This document shows, one piece after another, positions 11,641 to 23,515 of a stretch of 64,000 nt of DNA. The stretch's first letter is position 1. Each line of letters begins with the position of its first letter. The notes under the pieces were generated by a model, which saw nothing but the letters and a program-made list of their open reading frames with translations, was not told where the DNA came from and did not search any database. Made by a program: the position numbers and the translations under genes. Source of the DNA: Sabellastarte sp. h YS-2021 (taxonomy: Eukaryota; Annelida; Polychaeta; Sabellida; Sabellidae); assembly GCA_964017235.1 (NCBI GenBank), contig OZ024935.1, positions 34,265,596 to 34,329,595 of the forward strand. The letters run 5' to 3'.

Positions 11641-12056
11641 ATCCTTCTATGTAAAGTAAATCATGTGCAAATCTGAGCTCTTTTAATACTTCCGAGTATT
11701 GGGGGCATTTATTGTGAATCAGACAAAATGTTTGCCTGTGGCATAAGATGGCCTGTCTGGGGATATGTTAGTGTCGACTTGGTGCAATCTAGTTATCTTT
11801 TTGCTTATTTGTGCTAGTTCTTTTGACAGATGTACTTCAATTAATAAATTTTACAGCTTCATAATTTTTTAGTTTACTAATTAATACTGTCATCTTGCTA
11901 TTGAATTATTTTGTTTTAATACTTTATCTTTACATACATTTTCTCTCTTTTAAATGTTATTTTCTCTACTTAAACATTATTTGGACCTTTACCAAGGTAC
12001 TTGTAACATATAAGGCACTCAAAATGTGCCAAAAACAGAAAAGAGAAAAATTACGA
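11641..12056. other. Non-coding spacer
   Basis: AT-rich sequence with no coding or structural signal that I recognise, between the 300 bp repeats and the DIRS-B terminal repeat. Confidence 0.5.
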
Positions 12057-12930
12057 TTTTATTACGTTAATACATCCTATGCAATGGACAATTACTTTAC
12101 CGGTCTGCGCAACTGGTCCTTCCAAACGCCAGAAAAAGACATTATGGAGTGTGCATTTGCTAGGTGACGCATCGTACTTCCTGTCTAGACAGTGTGATGT
12201 CCTTATCTTTTTTGTTTGGCCCGAGGAGTGTGCGGACGTGTTTTCTACAGAGAGACGTTTTTAGAAGTTTTGCAGCAAATTCAACCTTATTTGAACTTTA
12301 ATTATATCTACATTATTCTGTCATTTTCCTGATCAATATGTCTTCACCAGGACAGAAGAGAGGCACTTGTGGCCACGTTATGGCTCTGATGGCCATTTGA
12401 AGTGCGTTCGATGCAGGGACAAGGGGGTAGGGGATGACCCTTGTGTATTGACGAAAGACTGCCCCATTTGCAGAGCTTTCACCCCAGAACAGATCCAGCA
12501 ATTGGCCACCCCCGCCTACAGAACTAGGAAGAAAAAAGAGCAGAAGAAGATGGTTTCTGCCTCCCCTGTGTCTGCTAACCCCATTCTTGTGGACCCATTA
12601 GAAGTAATACACTGCGACGTGTAGAGGGAGAGAAAGCCAAGAAGAGTGCAGAATTCACAAAATTACAGCAGCAAACCCACGTCTGATGACTTGAAAAGCC
12701 TGGACGAGAAGTGGTCCCAGAGGTTTGCTAGACTTGAAGCAATGTTAATTGCTAAGTCTTTTGCTGTACCAGTGGAGCCGGTGAAGAAACCAACTGCAGT
12801 GGTGACCAGTGACCAGCCCTTTTTTGATCCTGGTGAAAGTTCCAGAAAGATGTCTGTCACCCAACCTACTGATGTGTTTTCCAGTGCCAGTCCTGGTCAC
12901 ATTGAGATCTTTAAAATGTGTAGTGACCAA
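12057..12930 (+). mobile_element. DIRS-B: 5' fragment of a DIRS-like element
   Basis: It starts with the DIRS terminal repeat ('ttttattacgttaatacatc' then 'ctatgcaatggacaatt'), has the 5' leader with CTGTCTAGACAG at 12181-12192, and covers only the first part of gag before similarity stops and a scrap of the 300 bp repeat takes over. No RT or recombinase follows from this family. Confidence 0.85.
12338..12930 (+). pseudogene. DIRS-B gag-like ORF1 fragment
   Basis: The ATG at 12338 begins 'MSSPGQKRGTCGHVMALM', close to the DIRS-C start 'MASPGQKKGSCGHIMALF'. A stop and frameshift follow at once; the Cys motif continues in another frame from 12367 (CVRCRDKGVGDDPC). Further on, 'EKWSQRFARLEAMLIAKSF' matches 'DKWSERFARLEAIFLAKSF' of DIRS-C, with 'PVEPVKKPTAVV' alongside. 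The gene is cut at about 12930. Confidence 0.8.
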
Positions 12931-13026
12931 GTTTATAGACTTTTGGCACTTTTAAGCCCTATAGCTCTCAAACTATGTGAGAACATATTAATATGTTCTT
13001 TTAATTTATCAATGGTATTTGTCTTT
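12931..13026. repeat. Scrap of the 300 bp repeat
   Basis: The phrases 'cacttttaagccctatagct' and 'aaactatgtgagaacatatt' resemble 11155-11225, so a piece of the 300 bp repeat lies between DIRS-B and gypsy-2. Confidence 0.6.
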
Positions 13027-13040
13027 GTCTCAGCCTCCTT

Positions 13041-13735
13041 CAATGGAGTTTAGTGGTGCTGTGGCAGCAAACTGGAAAAAAATCCGCCAAAGGTTTACAC
13101 TTTTGCTAGTGGAAAAGCAGGAGAGAATGATAAAGTGAAGATATCACTACTACTTCACATAATAGGTAAGGAAAGATTAGATATCTACAATACTTTCAGT
13201 TTTCCAGCTGCAAATGAGGACAGTGATCCTAGTATGACCTTAAAACTGTTCTAGATAAATTTGAGGAGTACTGTAACCCAAAGAAAAATATTACTCTTGA
13301 AAGATTTCACTTTAATAAATGTAACCAAGGTCCAGGTAAAACCATAGACCATGATGTTACAAAGTTGAAACAACTTAGTCTCAACTGTGAGTATGATGAA
13401 CTTAGAGATGCATTGATAAGGGACAGGATAATTTGTGGAATAAGTGATAATGTAACTCATGAACGACTTCTCAGAACAAAAGAGCTGGATCTGAAAACTT
13501 GTGTAGACTACTGTAAAGAGACTGTAAAAGTCCAAGCACAACAAATTACTAGTTTCAGTGCAGGGGAATGTACAAGCTGTGAATGCAGTGAGCACAAAAA
13601 AGGGTAGGAAATATGTACATAACAAAGCAAAGACACAAACACAGACAAGTGAACCAAAGAAAAAATGTAACAGATGTGGCTCCAATCATGATTATGGGAA
13701 ATGCCCAGCATTTGGTAAAAAATGTCTTTAATTTG
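13041..13735 (+). pseudogene. Gypsy-2 gag
   Basis: The frame opens with 'AANWKKIRQRFTL', then shifts and continues with 'VKISLLLHIIGKERLDIYNT', then 'KNITLERFHFNKCNQGPGKT' and 'RDALIRDRIICGI', the layout of gag proteins of widespread invertebrate gypsy elements. A zinc-knuckle-like 'CNRCGSNHDYGKCPAFGKKC' follows in another frame near 13670-13730. At least three frame changes or stops interrupt it. Such proteins form the retroelement capsid and nucleocapsid. Confidence 0.8.
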
Positions 13736-13877
13736 GATTACAAGATCACTTTAGGAAATGTAAAAGAAAAAAGCAACATGCTGTGGATGAATCAGACAGT
13801 TCTTGTCTGTTGGAAGAGAGTGACTGTGTTGAACTATTCACAGACAGTGTACAAGTGCACGTGTACATGGAAACTGG

Positions 13878-14087
13878 GTGTTACCATTACCTATAAAACT
13901 AGACACTGGTGCACAGGTTTGTACAATGGGTGAAAATACTTATCATTCACTTTCAAGAAAACCAAAGCTTCACTCCACTAAAGTGCAGTTAGGAGCATAT
14001 GGAAACAATAAAATAGAAGTACTAGGGAAGTGTGTGCTGAATGTGCAGTACAAAAACAGAGCAGTGAAGTTGTTGTTTTTGCACCAG
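13878..14087 (+). pseudogene. Gypsy-2 aspartic protease
   Basis: The motif 'LPIKLDTGAQVCTM' contains the catalytic DTGA of retropepsins, followed by 'KVQLGAYGNNKIEVLGKC'. The frame then diverges and shifts. The role in the family is processing of Gag-Pol. Confidence 0.8.
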
Positions 14088-14199
14088 AGTGAGAGACACA
14101 GATGGAGTGGAAGGGATAAAGATAGTCAGTACTGGCGGGGAGTTGAAAAACTGGGACAATGAATATAAAAAGCTGCTGACAGAAAATGTGTATGTTTTT

Positions 14200-14830
14200 C
14201 AAGGCCTATGTAAACTAAGAGGAGAGCACACAATCAGGATAAATAAAAAAGTGACTCCAGTTAAAAAGAACTGTAGAAATGTGTCCATTTAAGCTGAGGG
14301 AACAGTTGAAACAAAAACTTGATATGATGGTCAAGCAAGGGATAATCAGCAAAGTGGCGGAGCCTACAGATCGGATAAGCTCATTTGTGATAGCACCAAA
14401 GAAGAATGGTGATGTAAGAATATGTCTTGCACCTCAGGACTACAAGAGACAGCATTACAAATTGCCAACCAGAGAAGAAATCATGGCTAACTTTGCTGGA
14501 ACCAAGGTGTTTTCCAAGCTTGATGCATCCAAGGGGTTCTATCAGCTAAAATTATCTGAAGAAAGTAGCTACCTCGCAACATTTAGAAACCCCACTGGGG
14601 CATTATAGGTATTTGTGTATGCCATTTGGGATATCCTCCACACCAGAAGCCTACCATCAACAGACCAATGAGATGTTTCAAGGGATTCCTAATGTTGATA
14701 CATCAATGGATGACGTCATTGTTTGGGATGATTCACACACAGCTCATTTCAACAGCCTAAAGCAAGTTTTGAAGACAGCAAAGGATATAACTTAAAGCTG
14801 AATAAAGATAAGTGTGAAATAGCTGTCAAA
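14200..14830 (+). pseudogene. Gypsy-2 reverse transcriptase
   Basis: RT blocks are visible: 'MVKQGIISKVAEPTD', 'SFVIAPKKNGDVRICLAPQD' (where RICLDPxD is usual, so the Asp is Ala here), 'KVFSKLDASKGFYQLKL', and after a frame change at about 14608 'CMPFGISSTPEAYHQ' and the catalytic 'TSMDDVIVW'. Two frame breaks lie in this region. Confidence 0.88.
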
Positions 14831-15480
14831 GAATTGACATTCTTTGGTGATAGGCTTGCCAGTCATGAAGTACCAGATGATAGAAAGGTCTGCCATAAAG
14901 AATTTGAAAGTGCCTCAGGATTCCAAAGACTTACAGAGATTTTTGGGTATGGTTACCTATTTGGCCAAGTGGATTTCAAACTTGTCAGAAAAGACGGCAC
15001 TGCTAAGAGAGCTGACTAAACAGGATGTGCCTTGGATATGGGGTCCAGAGATTGAAGAAGCATTTAGTCAGTTGAAGAGCTCTTGATGAATGCACCAGTA
15101 CTTAAGTACTATGATCCAGCAAGGGAGCCCAAGATCTCAGCCGACAGTTCCATGAATGGACTAGGTGCCATTTTGTTGCAACACTATTAGGACAAACAGT
15201 GTCTGGTTTCTTATGCTTCACACAGTGTGTCACATGCAGAAAAAACTATGCGAATATCGAGCGTGAATTACTGGCAATAGTATTTGCACGTGAGAGATTT
15301 TATGAGTTTATATGAACAGATGTACCACCTTGATCGAAACTGACCACCGCCCTCTGGTAAATCTTTTCAAAAAACCATTGACAGAATGTCCAGCAAGGAT
15401 TAAAAGGCTCTTGCTCTGACTACAGAAGTACAACCTTAAAGTAAAATATATACCAGGGAAATGGCTACCTGGTCCAGATG
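14831..15480 (+). pseudogene. Gypsy-2 RT thumb and RNase H
   Basis: 'KDLQRFLGMVTYLAKWISNL' and 'WIWGPEIEEAFSQLK' are the RT-RNase H connection. RNase H-like 'KISADSSMNGLGAILLQ' and a 'YANIERELLAIVFARERFYEF' type segment follow after frame changes and stops. No single open frame spans the domain. Confidence 0.78.
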
Positions 15481-15559
15481 CAGATCCAGACCAAGAGCAG
15501 TTGACACAAAATCAAGAACCAGTGATTATGATCAGTGACTGCAGGATGAAATAGCAGCT

Positions 15560-16460
15560 GCAAAGGATACAATGATAAAAACCTTACCCCTGAATGACAA
15601 GAGGTTGGAACAAATAAGGAAACATACAGTGGAAGACCCTGTAATGGCAGATCTTAAGTGGCAAAACCTACAACGATGGCCTAGCAGCAAAGAGATGTGT
15701 TCACAAGAAACAGCTAGTTTCTGGAACATTAAAGCAGAACTCTCAGTGGCAGAAATAAAAAAATCAAAATCCATGTTGGCCACATGGGCATAGAAAAGTG
15801 CAGAAGAAGGTCACAAGAGGTTGTGTACTGGTCTGGAATCAGTCAAGAAATAGACACAATGGTTCGAAAGTTCAACACGTGCATCAGATTGAGTGACCAT
15901 AACTACAAACAACCCCTACAACACCACGAGGTACGAAACAGAGCTTGGCAGAAAGTTGGGGCAGATCTTGGAACATATGGTAGTAAGGGATACCTCATAA
16001 CATGCAACTACTTTTCGTTGTACCCAGAAGTGTTTTAGCTGAGAAATACAACTTCCACAACAGTTATCAGCAAGATCAAGGCAGCTTTTTCCAGATATGA
16101 AACAACAGATGTACTAGTGCGTGACAATGGACAGCAGTTCAAATCAAAAGAATTTCAGGCATTCACAATTGATTGGTCATTTCATCATGTAACATCATCG
16201 CCGCATTACCTTAAAAGCAATGGACTTGCTGAAGCAAAAGTTAAAACTGTCAAGAAATTGCTGAAAAAGTCATTGGACTGTAAACAAGATTTTCAACTGG
16301 CTTTATAGGCTTATCAAGCTACACCACTGTGGCATGGTGTATCACCAGCACAACTGGCTTTACAGGCCTATCAAGCTACATCACTGTGGCATGGTGTATC
16401 ACCAGCACAAATGCTGTTCAAGAGAAGGATAAAAGCTACCCTACCAATTTGACCCAACCT
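15560..16460 (+). pseudogene. Gypsy-2 integrase
   Basis: It covers the zinc-domain region 'GIEKCRRRSQEVVYWSGI' and catalytic-core landmarks: Asp in 'KVGADLGTYGSKGYL', Asp in 'VLVRDNGQQFKSKEF', Glu in 'LKSNGLAEAKVKTVKKLL'. Stops fall at 16036-16038 and near 16306. A 57 bp tandem duplication extends the tail of the core. D, D and E can still be read but across breaks. Confidence 0.85.
16294..16407 (+). repeat. 57 bp tandem duplication in gypsy-2 integrase
   Basis: Units start at 16294 and 16351 with 'caactggctttata' and 'caactggctttaca'; the period of 57 bp equals 19 codons. Only a few substitutions separate the copies. Confidence 0.9.
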
Positions 16461-17330
16461 GTTACATTCTGCAAGTGCTGATTTGGAAGAGAAGATAATT
16501 CAGCGTAAAGCAGCTCAAGACAGGAGTTACAATATGACTGCCAGAAACCTGTCTAGTTTGAAACCAGGTGTTACTGTTGTTCTATATAACTTCAACAATA
16601 AATTATAGGATACATCAGGACATGTTGTGAAGGAAACAACACTGAGGAGTTACAACATTCAAACAGACAATGGTGTTTCAGTAGGAGAAACCGGCAGCAT
16701 ATTAAAAAGTGCCTGTGAGTGTCATCGAAGAAAACCTGGATCACTTTAGAATTAGTTCACCTTTAGACACTCATCAAGATAAAAATAGTGTGCAAAATAA
16801 AGATAGTGATCATGGAGACTTCACCAAAATGACTGACACACCAGTTAGGGCTGAACCAAGTCAGAGAAGTAGGATCATCCCAGCACCAAAAAGACTCATT
16901 GAAGAAATGTAGCATAAAAACAATTTTGTAAAAGCATAAATTAAAACACAGAAACAGCCGGACTGACATTTGGAACATATATATCATGAATTTCTGAAAT
17001 AGTATTCTTTAAATGAGTTAATGCTTTTAGTGAGCAAGCAATATAGACATGATCTAGAGATGTGCACAAATACTGACAGTGTTTAAGAATTGATATTGGT
17101 TTGATTGTTAAAGTACAACTTTAATGTATAAAAGCCAGAAAGATACCAGCATGTTTAAATTCTGTAGTGTATTATTGTATCTTCTTATTGAGGAAACTGC
17201 AAAACTGAACTTTAGATGTCAATTCCAATATAGTAATGAAACTCACAGTATGTGACTCTATATTTTACATATATTTCATTATATGCTCATGACAGGTAAA
17301 TGATTTCATATTTGTGTAAAGGATTCATTT

Positions 17331-17343
17331 AAAACAAAGGGGA
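17331..17343 (+). promoter_or_regulatory. Gypsy-2 polypurine tract
   Basis: 'aaaacaaagggga' lies directly before a TGTTGTGATATC start typical of an LTR, the expected site for plus-strand priming. Confidence 0.6.
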
Positions 17344-17532
17344 TGTTGTGATATCCAAGTCTATTTACCACTGAGTGACTCATGCTTCTGAAACAACTGT
17401 ATGTGTACTTCCTACTAATGAATATGCAAAAATATCAGATCACATGACACAGCTACATTGTGTTTCATTGTTTGTATTAAATTACAAAGATCCTTAAATA
17501 TCTGGATTTGGGTGATCTCATCACTAACAAAA
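17344..17532 (+). repeat. Probable gypsy-2 3' LTR
   Basis: It starts TGTTG directly after the polypurine tract. The right edge is a guess at an '...acaaaaca' end near 17532. There is no second LTR to compare, so the boundary is uncertain. Confidence 0.45.
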
Positions 17533-18439
17533 CAGATTATTTCTGAGTATTTTTATTACCTCTTTTACACATATTAGAGTGTTTGTGATCTGGTTCTTGT
17601 GATATCATACTACTTATATAGTAGCAGTGGTTCTGTTGACATAAGTGTTAGTAGGGGGACTTCATTAGCTCAAGTATTCATGAAGTTATTTCAGTTGATA
17701 ATCACACATTTATAAACCCCAATTTTTAAGTACATTATCTAACACTTTTTTCTTGTGGCTTAATAATTTATAAGTCTGGACATATAATTCTCCTGTTGGG
17801 AATTCCTTATTGATATGTTTTTTGTTGCTTTATCTCTATAAATTGTCATTGATATTGAAATGCTTCAAAGGAAGACCTATCTACTTTCAGTTTAAATAAT
17901 AATGATGTTATGGCTATCTTAAACTTAAAAAAGTTTTTGAACATTTTAAAATTAAACTTGTTGTGCATATTAAAATTGCCAAAATGAACACAGTCCCCCC
18001 CCCTTACAGCCCATAAGACAGAACACCAGTCTGAGGGTTCTATGAATTTTATTAATACATTAACATTATTAGTAATACACACTACACTAATAATTGTATG
18101 TACATGTCCCGTAGAATACACAAGTTCAATACAAATGCAAAAATCCAAAGATGGCCACAAGATTCACAGTCTGTTACACAATGGCCAATATAATTACAAC
18201 ATAAATTTGATACAAGTGATGACACAAATAAGGTCACCTTAACTCAGGAAAGTCTAATTACCAACAGACTTATGATAACAGCTAAACAATAAAAGGTGAC
18301 CACTGAAATTTAGATTAGAACTTTATATACACCATACATGACAATTTTAACATAATTTCACTAACATAAACCTATAGGAGGACAAAGTCCAAAGAATTTT
18401 AACAAGTACATTATGAAAAATCCTTCGAAACCCAACAAA
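17533..18439. other. Non-coding stretch with dispersed repeat
   Basis: No gene is seen. Part of it (17845-17935) repeats the sequence found at 5090-5185. A run of nine C lies at 17996-18004. Confidence 0.55.
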
Positions 18440-18445
18440 CAGCAT

Positions 18446-19249
18446 TTATAAGCTATATAATTTAGAGAATGTAGATGCCACTTGATTAGCATTATCTGAT
18501 TTTGTGTGTATAGAGTTTAAAACACAGTCAGATGACCATGTACCTTGTAATTTTATCTGCTGAAGGGGAACATGAGAAGCAAAGGCTAATAAGGAGCCAG
18601 ATCTTCCAAAAGAATGGAAGGTGAAATAGTGAGGGGAATAACCCAACTTAAAATTTATAAGAGATAATCTTTTTCTAACCTTAGAATCAATAAGCACTTT
18701 TCATCCAGACAACACTTTTAGGGCCATGATGGGACAAAGATGAGAGTGGCCCAAGAAGGGGAGATCAATGATTTTGACCCTATCCCGGTTCTGAATGGCT
18801 TTGGACCATTTTATGAGCAACTTACCCGAAGATCTACCTAAAATGTCAAATTGGAGGATGGCATGAGGAACCATATTTAACAATCTTAAAAAACTATAAA
18901 AAGCCAACAGATAGAGGGCTTTGAAAACCTGACCCATATACATTGTATCACAGATATGGACTATTTTGTGTAACATGGGAATGTCAATGATGGATGGAAT
19001 GGAAACAGTGAGAGGTCTGTTCATTTGGACAGATTTGATGAATAACTTGATACTTGGAGAGTCAAACATAGCAAGGGGAAGACCATGAAGACCTAACATG
19101 GCCTTCACTGCAGAGATATGATTCACGACTGATGAATATGATGATCCATTACCTACCAGGAACTCCATAAACGCCATTAAGACCTCTGAGGTCACTTGCT
19201 GAAATGCAATATTTAAAAACACACAGAAACCTACAAATAAGGCAAACAT
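18446..19249 (-). pseudogene. Ngaro-1 tyrosine recombinase
   Basis: The N-terminal half has 'SSYSSVVNHISAVKAMLGLH' and box I 'YLLAFYSFLRLLNMVPH', with the catalytic Arg, then 'KLLIKWSKAIQNRDRVKII'. An in-frame TGA at 18698-18700 interrupts it; the same frame continues with 'HYFTFHSFGRSGSLLAF'. Related enzymes normally read HSFRRSG, so the HxxR Arg appears replaced by Gly. The segment after 'LQGTWSSDC' lacks an obvious nucleophilic Tyr. The copy is therefore inactive. The wild-type role is cDNA integration. Confidence 0.85.
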
Positions 19250-19358
19250 AGAGTCATAATTTCGTTGAGTGTTGGGTCTGAAGCCTGATTTTGCTCTGGT
19301 GAAGGCCCTGGCGCTAAGGGAAGCTGCAACAGGATGAAGACCTACAAAGAAAAACTAA

Positions 19359-20558
19359 TTATATGGTCCAATCAATATGTAACATATCCAGGTACACAGG
19401 AACCCACTGAGGTTCAGCTATGTGTCTCTGCAATTGTACAATATTATCATGAATAGTATCCCACCTTGATAGCAAATCTGCTACAGTATTTTTGATCCCA
19501 GGGAGGTGGACTACTGTTATTTCTATGTCAAACACAGAAGCTAACATCTGTATGTTTCTTGCATAAGCAGCAAGCACTGGATCACGTGTTTTACCTGCTT
19601 TCATGACAGATACCACAGCTTGATTATCACATTCAAATCTGACCCTCTTACCAGCCCAATTTTGGGCCCAAATTCTCAGGGCTAGGTACAAGTTTAACAT
19701 TTCCAGCTGGACTATACCAAGGTTATCCATGCCTAGAGGTATTTGCAATTTGTATACATAGTTACCCCACCTACCTCCCAGGCCCTGGAGCGAGGCATTG
19801 ACCTGCACTGTACCTTGAACGAATTGATGGTTATACAGACATACACCATTAAAATGAGGTAAGAACTTCTGAAACCATAGCAAGTCTCTATAAAATTCGG
19901 CATTGAGTTCAACGTGGTCACTGTTCGCCTCCCTGAGGTTCTGAAGCATTCTGTTAAGGAAAGGTCTGGAGCTTTTTACACACATCGTGATATGCATAAG
20001 GGATCCGAGTAGTGACTGGAGGTCTCGCTTTCAAACCTGAGTTTTACTTTCCCAAGAGAAACACAGTTCAATGATTTTTCTTAGTTTATCTGGAGGGACA
20101 GAAATGGTACCATCTATTGTGTTAATCTGCACACCAAGACAGGTCACTGTGGTAATTGGAAGGACCAGTTTTTTCGTGCTAGTGGTGAGACCTAATTTTT
20201 CCAACAATTCACACAAGTATTTGAAGCTATTGTGAGCAGTACTGGGCAGACCAAACCCAATCAGATCATCTATATAATTTATGATGTCATAATTCTGTTT
20301 ACTCATGATGAATCTTACTGCATCGCTGGTTCTCTGAAAAATTTTACTACCATGTTTAAATCCAAAAGGCAGGCAAGAATCAAAGTAAAAACCATCCCAA
20401 TTTAGACCCAATTTATCATAATCTGAAGGATCCATTTTTATATGCCTGAAGGCACGACTGATATCTACCTTATATAGCAGATAGCCACGACCTAGCTTGA
20501 CCACTTGAGCAGTTATATCATCAATAGAAGGAAAAGTCAACATGAATTTGGTACCCAT
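19359..20558 (-). pseudogene. Ngaro-1 reverse transcriptase / RNase H
   Basis: The frame opens with 'LLYKVDISRAFRHIKMDPSD' and 'CLPFGFKHGSKIFQRTSDAV', then the catalytic 'NYIDDLIGFG'. A single in-frame TGA after 'SWESKTQV' at about 20031 splits it from the RNase H part, which carries 'FECDNQAVVSVMKAG' and 'VHLPGIKNTVADLLSRW'. The active-site IDD is kept. RT copies genomic RNA and RNase H removes it. Confidence 0.9.
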
Positions 20559-21813
20559 GTATTTGTCCGAATCAACAAAATCATTGATTGAATTACCCTT
20601 TGGCCAACTAAGGTCAACTATGACACGTCTATTTTCAGAGTCGGGTTTTTACTCTAGCAATAAATGGGCTACAATGCAAAGTTTTAAAAGGTTTTTCACT
20701 AAAAGGGCCAAATATGGCTTTAAAACATTTTTCTTCCTGTAAATAACTGTCTACATGCGATGGAAACAAAGTAGCCGACTTATGATTGGACAAATCACAA
20801 CTTAAGTTTGCTTCCAGTTTAACATCCAGGGGAAATCCAAATTTGATATATTGGACAAGTTGCCAGTCCCAATAATCTGTCAAATGTGCTTCCCAGGCTG
20901 TAGGATTCAACTGGTTATCCACTAACAACCTTGTTTGTTGAAAATTGTAAAACCCCGAACTTTTGACAACATTATAAGCTTCAATGGGTGAATGAACTTT
21001 CCCATTTTCTTCCCAATTTTTGTTTCCCAATAATGGACTAAGGGGTATGAACCCAAATGCAAACTTATTTTGGTGTTTCCAGGTTTGAAAAACGGGGACA
21101 GTAGCAGCCTGTTGTAACTTCACTTGTTTTGCTAGTTTACAGTGCCATAAAGGGACTATGTGAGGGAAACTAGTACATTCCTGATCTACGACTTCCCACG
21201 GCATGTCACAGCTGAGATTCGGTTCAGTGCGACTAGCAACATAAGTAGTGTTTCCCTCGTCAACTCTCTTCAATTCTGTAAATTCCACATCTGCATTTGG
21301 TTTTATTTGTACATTTTTGGAACATCGATTCACCGTTTGTTTTACAAGACAATTGTTGGGTTTACTACTGTTGTTACAACTGTCAACCTGACACAACTCA
21401 CCTTTGCTGTTGTTTCGCGACTGTATGACAGTATTTTGTGTATTCAATACACCAGAAAGGTCCTTTTTGTATTTTCCATGCGCTTGTTTTGCCACATTGC
21501 TAACCACATTAACCACGGCCTTGTCACATGTGTTAATTGGTGAATATGTTTCATTATCAAGCTTGTCAAAGCGATTATTGACAGGCACATTGTAACACAG
21601 ATCTTGAACAATATGACACTTTTGTTTAACTGGTTTCTGCATATTGGTGACCTGACCATTTGTTTCACGTTGTACACATGTGTTTTTACCAGAATAGTGC
21701 ACATTTTTGCGAAAATTTGTATTCGCTTCATCAGTATTTACAGTTTTAAATTTGCTATTATATATAATCCTAGTAACAAATGATTTTCTAATTTTTTGAC
21801 AATTTTTTGGCAC
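20559..21813 (-). pseudogene. Ngaro-1 pol N-terminal region
   Basis: The open frame at 20635-21813 is Asn/Lys/Val-rich at first and then has 'WQLVQYIKFGFPLDVK', 'SHVDSYLQEEKCFKAIFGPF' and 'LHCSPFIARVKT', a region that precedes RT in Ngaro-type pol and is echoed in Ngaro-2 ('EAYLPEELDHKAILGPFKEH'). A frameshift near 20635 separates it from the RT frame. Confidence 0.75.
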
Positions 21814-22727
21814 TGCACGTGTGCAGTGCCCTACTCATTTTTTGACCTCCTGTCAGTAGATTTACACTCTTTTGCTGGATGGGAACCTTGACAGTGTGAG
21901 CATACATGTCTATATTTTCAACCACCACTAATATGATCTTTGGAGTGACTGCAGGTCCCAAATTGGAAAAATTTGCAAATGAAACCCAATTCTTTGTTTT
22001 TGACAAATTTACTGCTATTTGCTGCATTGTTTGAGCTTGAAGACCCAATATTCTTTTGAGCGTGTGCTCTCCTAACTCTATCAAGACCCTGAGTGTCTTT
22101 CCACGTCAGTTTCCCATCTTCCATTCTACATAGAGCTACAGCATGAGCAGCTTTAGCTGATGCCCAAGAAAAATCCTGAGCATCTTCCATTAGGTCTGCT
22201 AAGTATTCTAGCATTTTATTTTTAACCTCCACATCAGATTCATCTTGTGCAATACGTGCAAACCCAGAAACCCATTGAAACACATTTAATTGGTCATATG
22301 AAGGTCTAGATCTATTGGAACCTGACAGTACTTGGTTCTGGGGCCATGGAATTTTAAATTTGACAGTAACTTCATCATTGACAGATCTTTGAGATTTGAA
22401 TTTACCTCAACAGTCTCTGTCATTGATGTGTTTCAACTCCTCCAGTCTTGCCTTGACTTGCTGTTGAATGGCAGGATCTTGCTTGATGTATTTCTTGGAT
22501 GGGACGACCATTTTGGTGTCTGAAGAATCTTCGTCACTGGACTGGGGCTGAGGTACTGCAGGCACTTTTGTCTTGATTTTCTTGCCCTTACCATGTGTAT
22601 AAGCAGCTGCAGATGTGGCTTGCAGCTGCTGTTCAGTCGTTGCCAAACGTTTCTCCATCAAGTTTATTTTTGAATTTAAACTTTGCATCTCTTGAAGTAA
22701 TAACAAGTTCGTGTCTTGGGTACTCAC
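21788..22727 (-). pseudogene. Ngaro-1 gag-like ORF1
   Basis: The start 'MSTQDTNLLLLQEMQSLNSK' has coiled-coil character (leucine-rich heptads). After a stop near 22407 similarity continues with 'MLEYLADLMEDAQDFSWASA' and 'RRAHAQKNIG', then a Cys/His cluster 'CKFFQFGTCSHSKDH' and 'CSHCQGSHPAKEC', the zinc-binding end typical of Ngaro-like gag. Two stops interrupt it. Nucleic-acid binding is inferred from the finger. Confidence 0.8.
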
Positions 22728-22745
22728 ACCAGATGCACTTGCAGC

Positions 22746-23515
22746 AATTTCATCACTTGCAGAGTTGAAGCACTAGTGTCCAGATCACTGAATACTGTCT
22801 CTTGTGTAGTCACCACTGTACAACTCTTGCCAACTGGTCACTGGTGTTTCACATAACATTTTGAACAGTAAAAGTTCTTGTTTTTTCCCATTTTTACAGT
22901 CGAATATGACTTGTAAATCTACGTAAGTCAATGTTTTAACTCTGAAAATATACAAGAAGCACCCTGTGCTTAGACTTTGCCAGACAATATTATGCAAATC
23001 GCTTATAATTCTCGACGGTAAATAGGCTATAAGCACAAGAAAACATAAGTTAGACCGTCCCTTCAAAGCATAAGCAAAGAGCATAAGCTTGTCTATCAAA
23101 GTCACAGGAAGAAGCAGCATAACAGCACATGAGAGTTCGTAAAGTAAAACACTGTAAAATTCATTTTAAAAGCATAAAATCCATGTAAAAGTTCATAACA
23201 AGAAACATGTCTGTCTTTTCCAAAACTGAAATTTGAACTGAAGGTTCCCTGTAATCAGAACACAAAGTAATATGAACGAACCAATAGCTACACAGTGCCT
23301 ATAGCAACCTAGCTACACTCTGAAATATGCTACCTAGCCAGGGCCAAGTCTCAGTTACAAGAAATTCTAGCCTGGGAGAGGCTCAGTGGACTGAACCCCA
23401 CAGCACTAGGGTGCAGTGAAGCAATGTATAATTTATGTATAATTTTTATGTAGATGTGTAATTCATACAACTTTTTAAAGCTCTTCAGATAGCAGCTCTT
23501 CCCAAGGAAGGAATC
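22746..23515. other. Spacer between the two Ngaro-like elements
   Basis: No coding similarity is seen. It probably includes the 5' leader of Ngaro-1 and the 3' end of Ngaro-2, but no repeat pair proving the boundaries was found. Confidence 0.45.

Larger units (their letters stand above)
13027..17532 (+). mobile_element. Gypsy-2: decayed Ty3/gypsy element, 5' truncated
   Basis: Gag, protease, RT, RNase H and integrase are found in Ty3/gypsy order, followed by a polypurine tract and a probable 3' LTR starting at 17344. No matching 5' LTR is seen upstream of gag, so the 5' end is lost. Many stops and frameshifts are spread across the coding region, indicating an old copy. Confidence 0.88.
18440..22745 (-). 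mobile_element. Ngaro-1: Ngaro/DIRS-order YR retrotransposon
   Basis: Reading the minus strand, gag-like ORF1 with a Cys/His cluster is followed by a long N-terminal pol region, RT, RNase H and then a tyrosine recombinase. There is no integrase and no protease. RT and recombinase sequences differ clearly from the DIRS-A/B/C family and look Ngaro-like. Terminal repeats were not identified, so both boundaries are approximate. Confidence 0.85.

Noticed and set aside
18042-18242. Short hydrophobic frame
   Set aside because: No similarity, AT-rich non-coding spacer.
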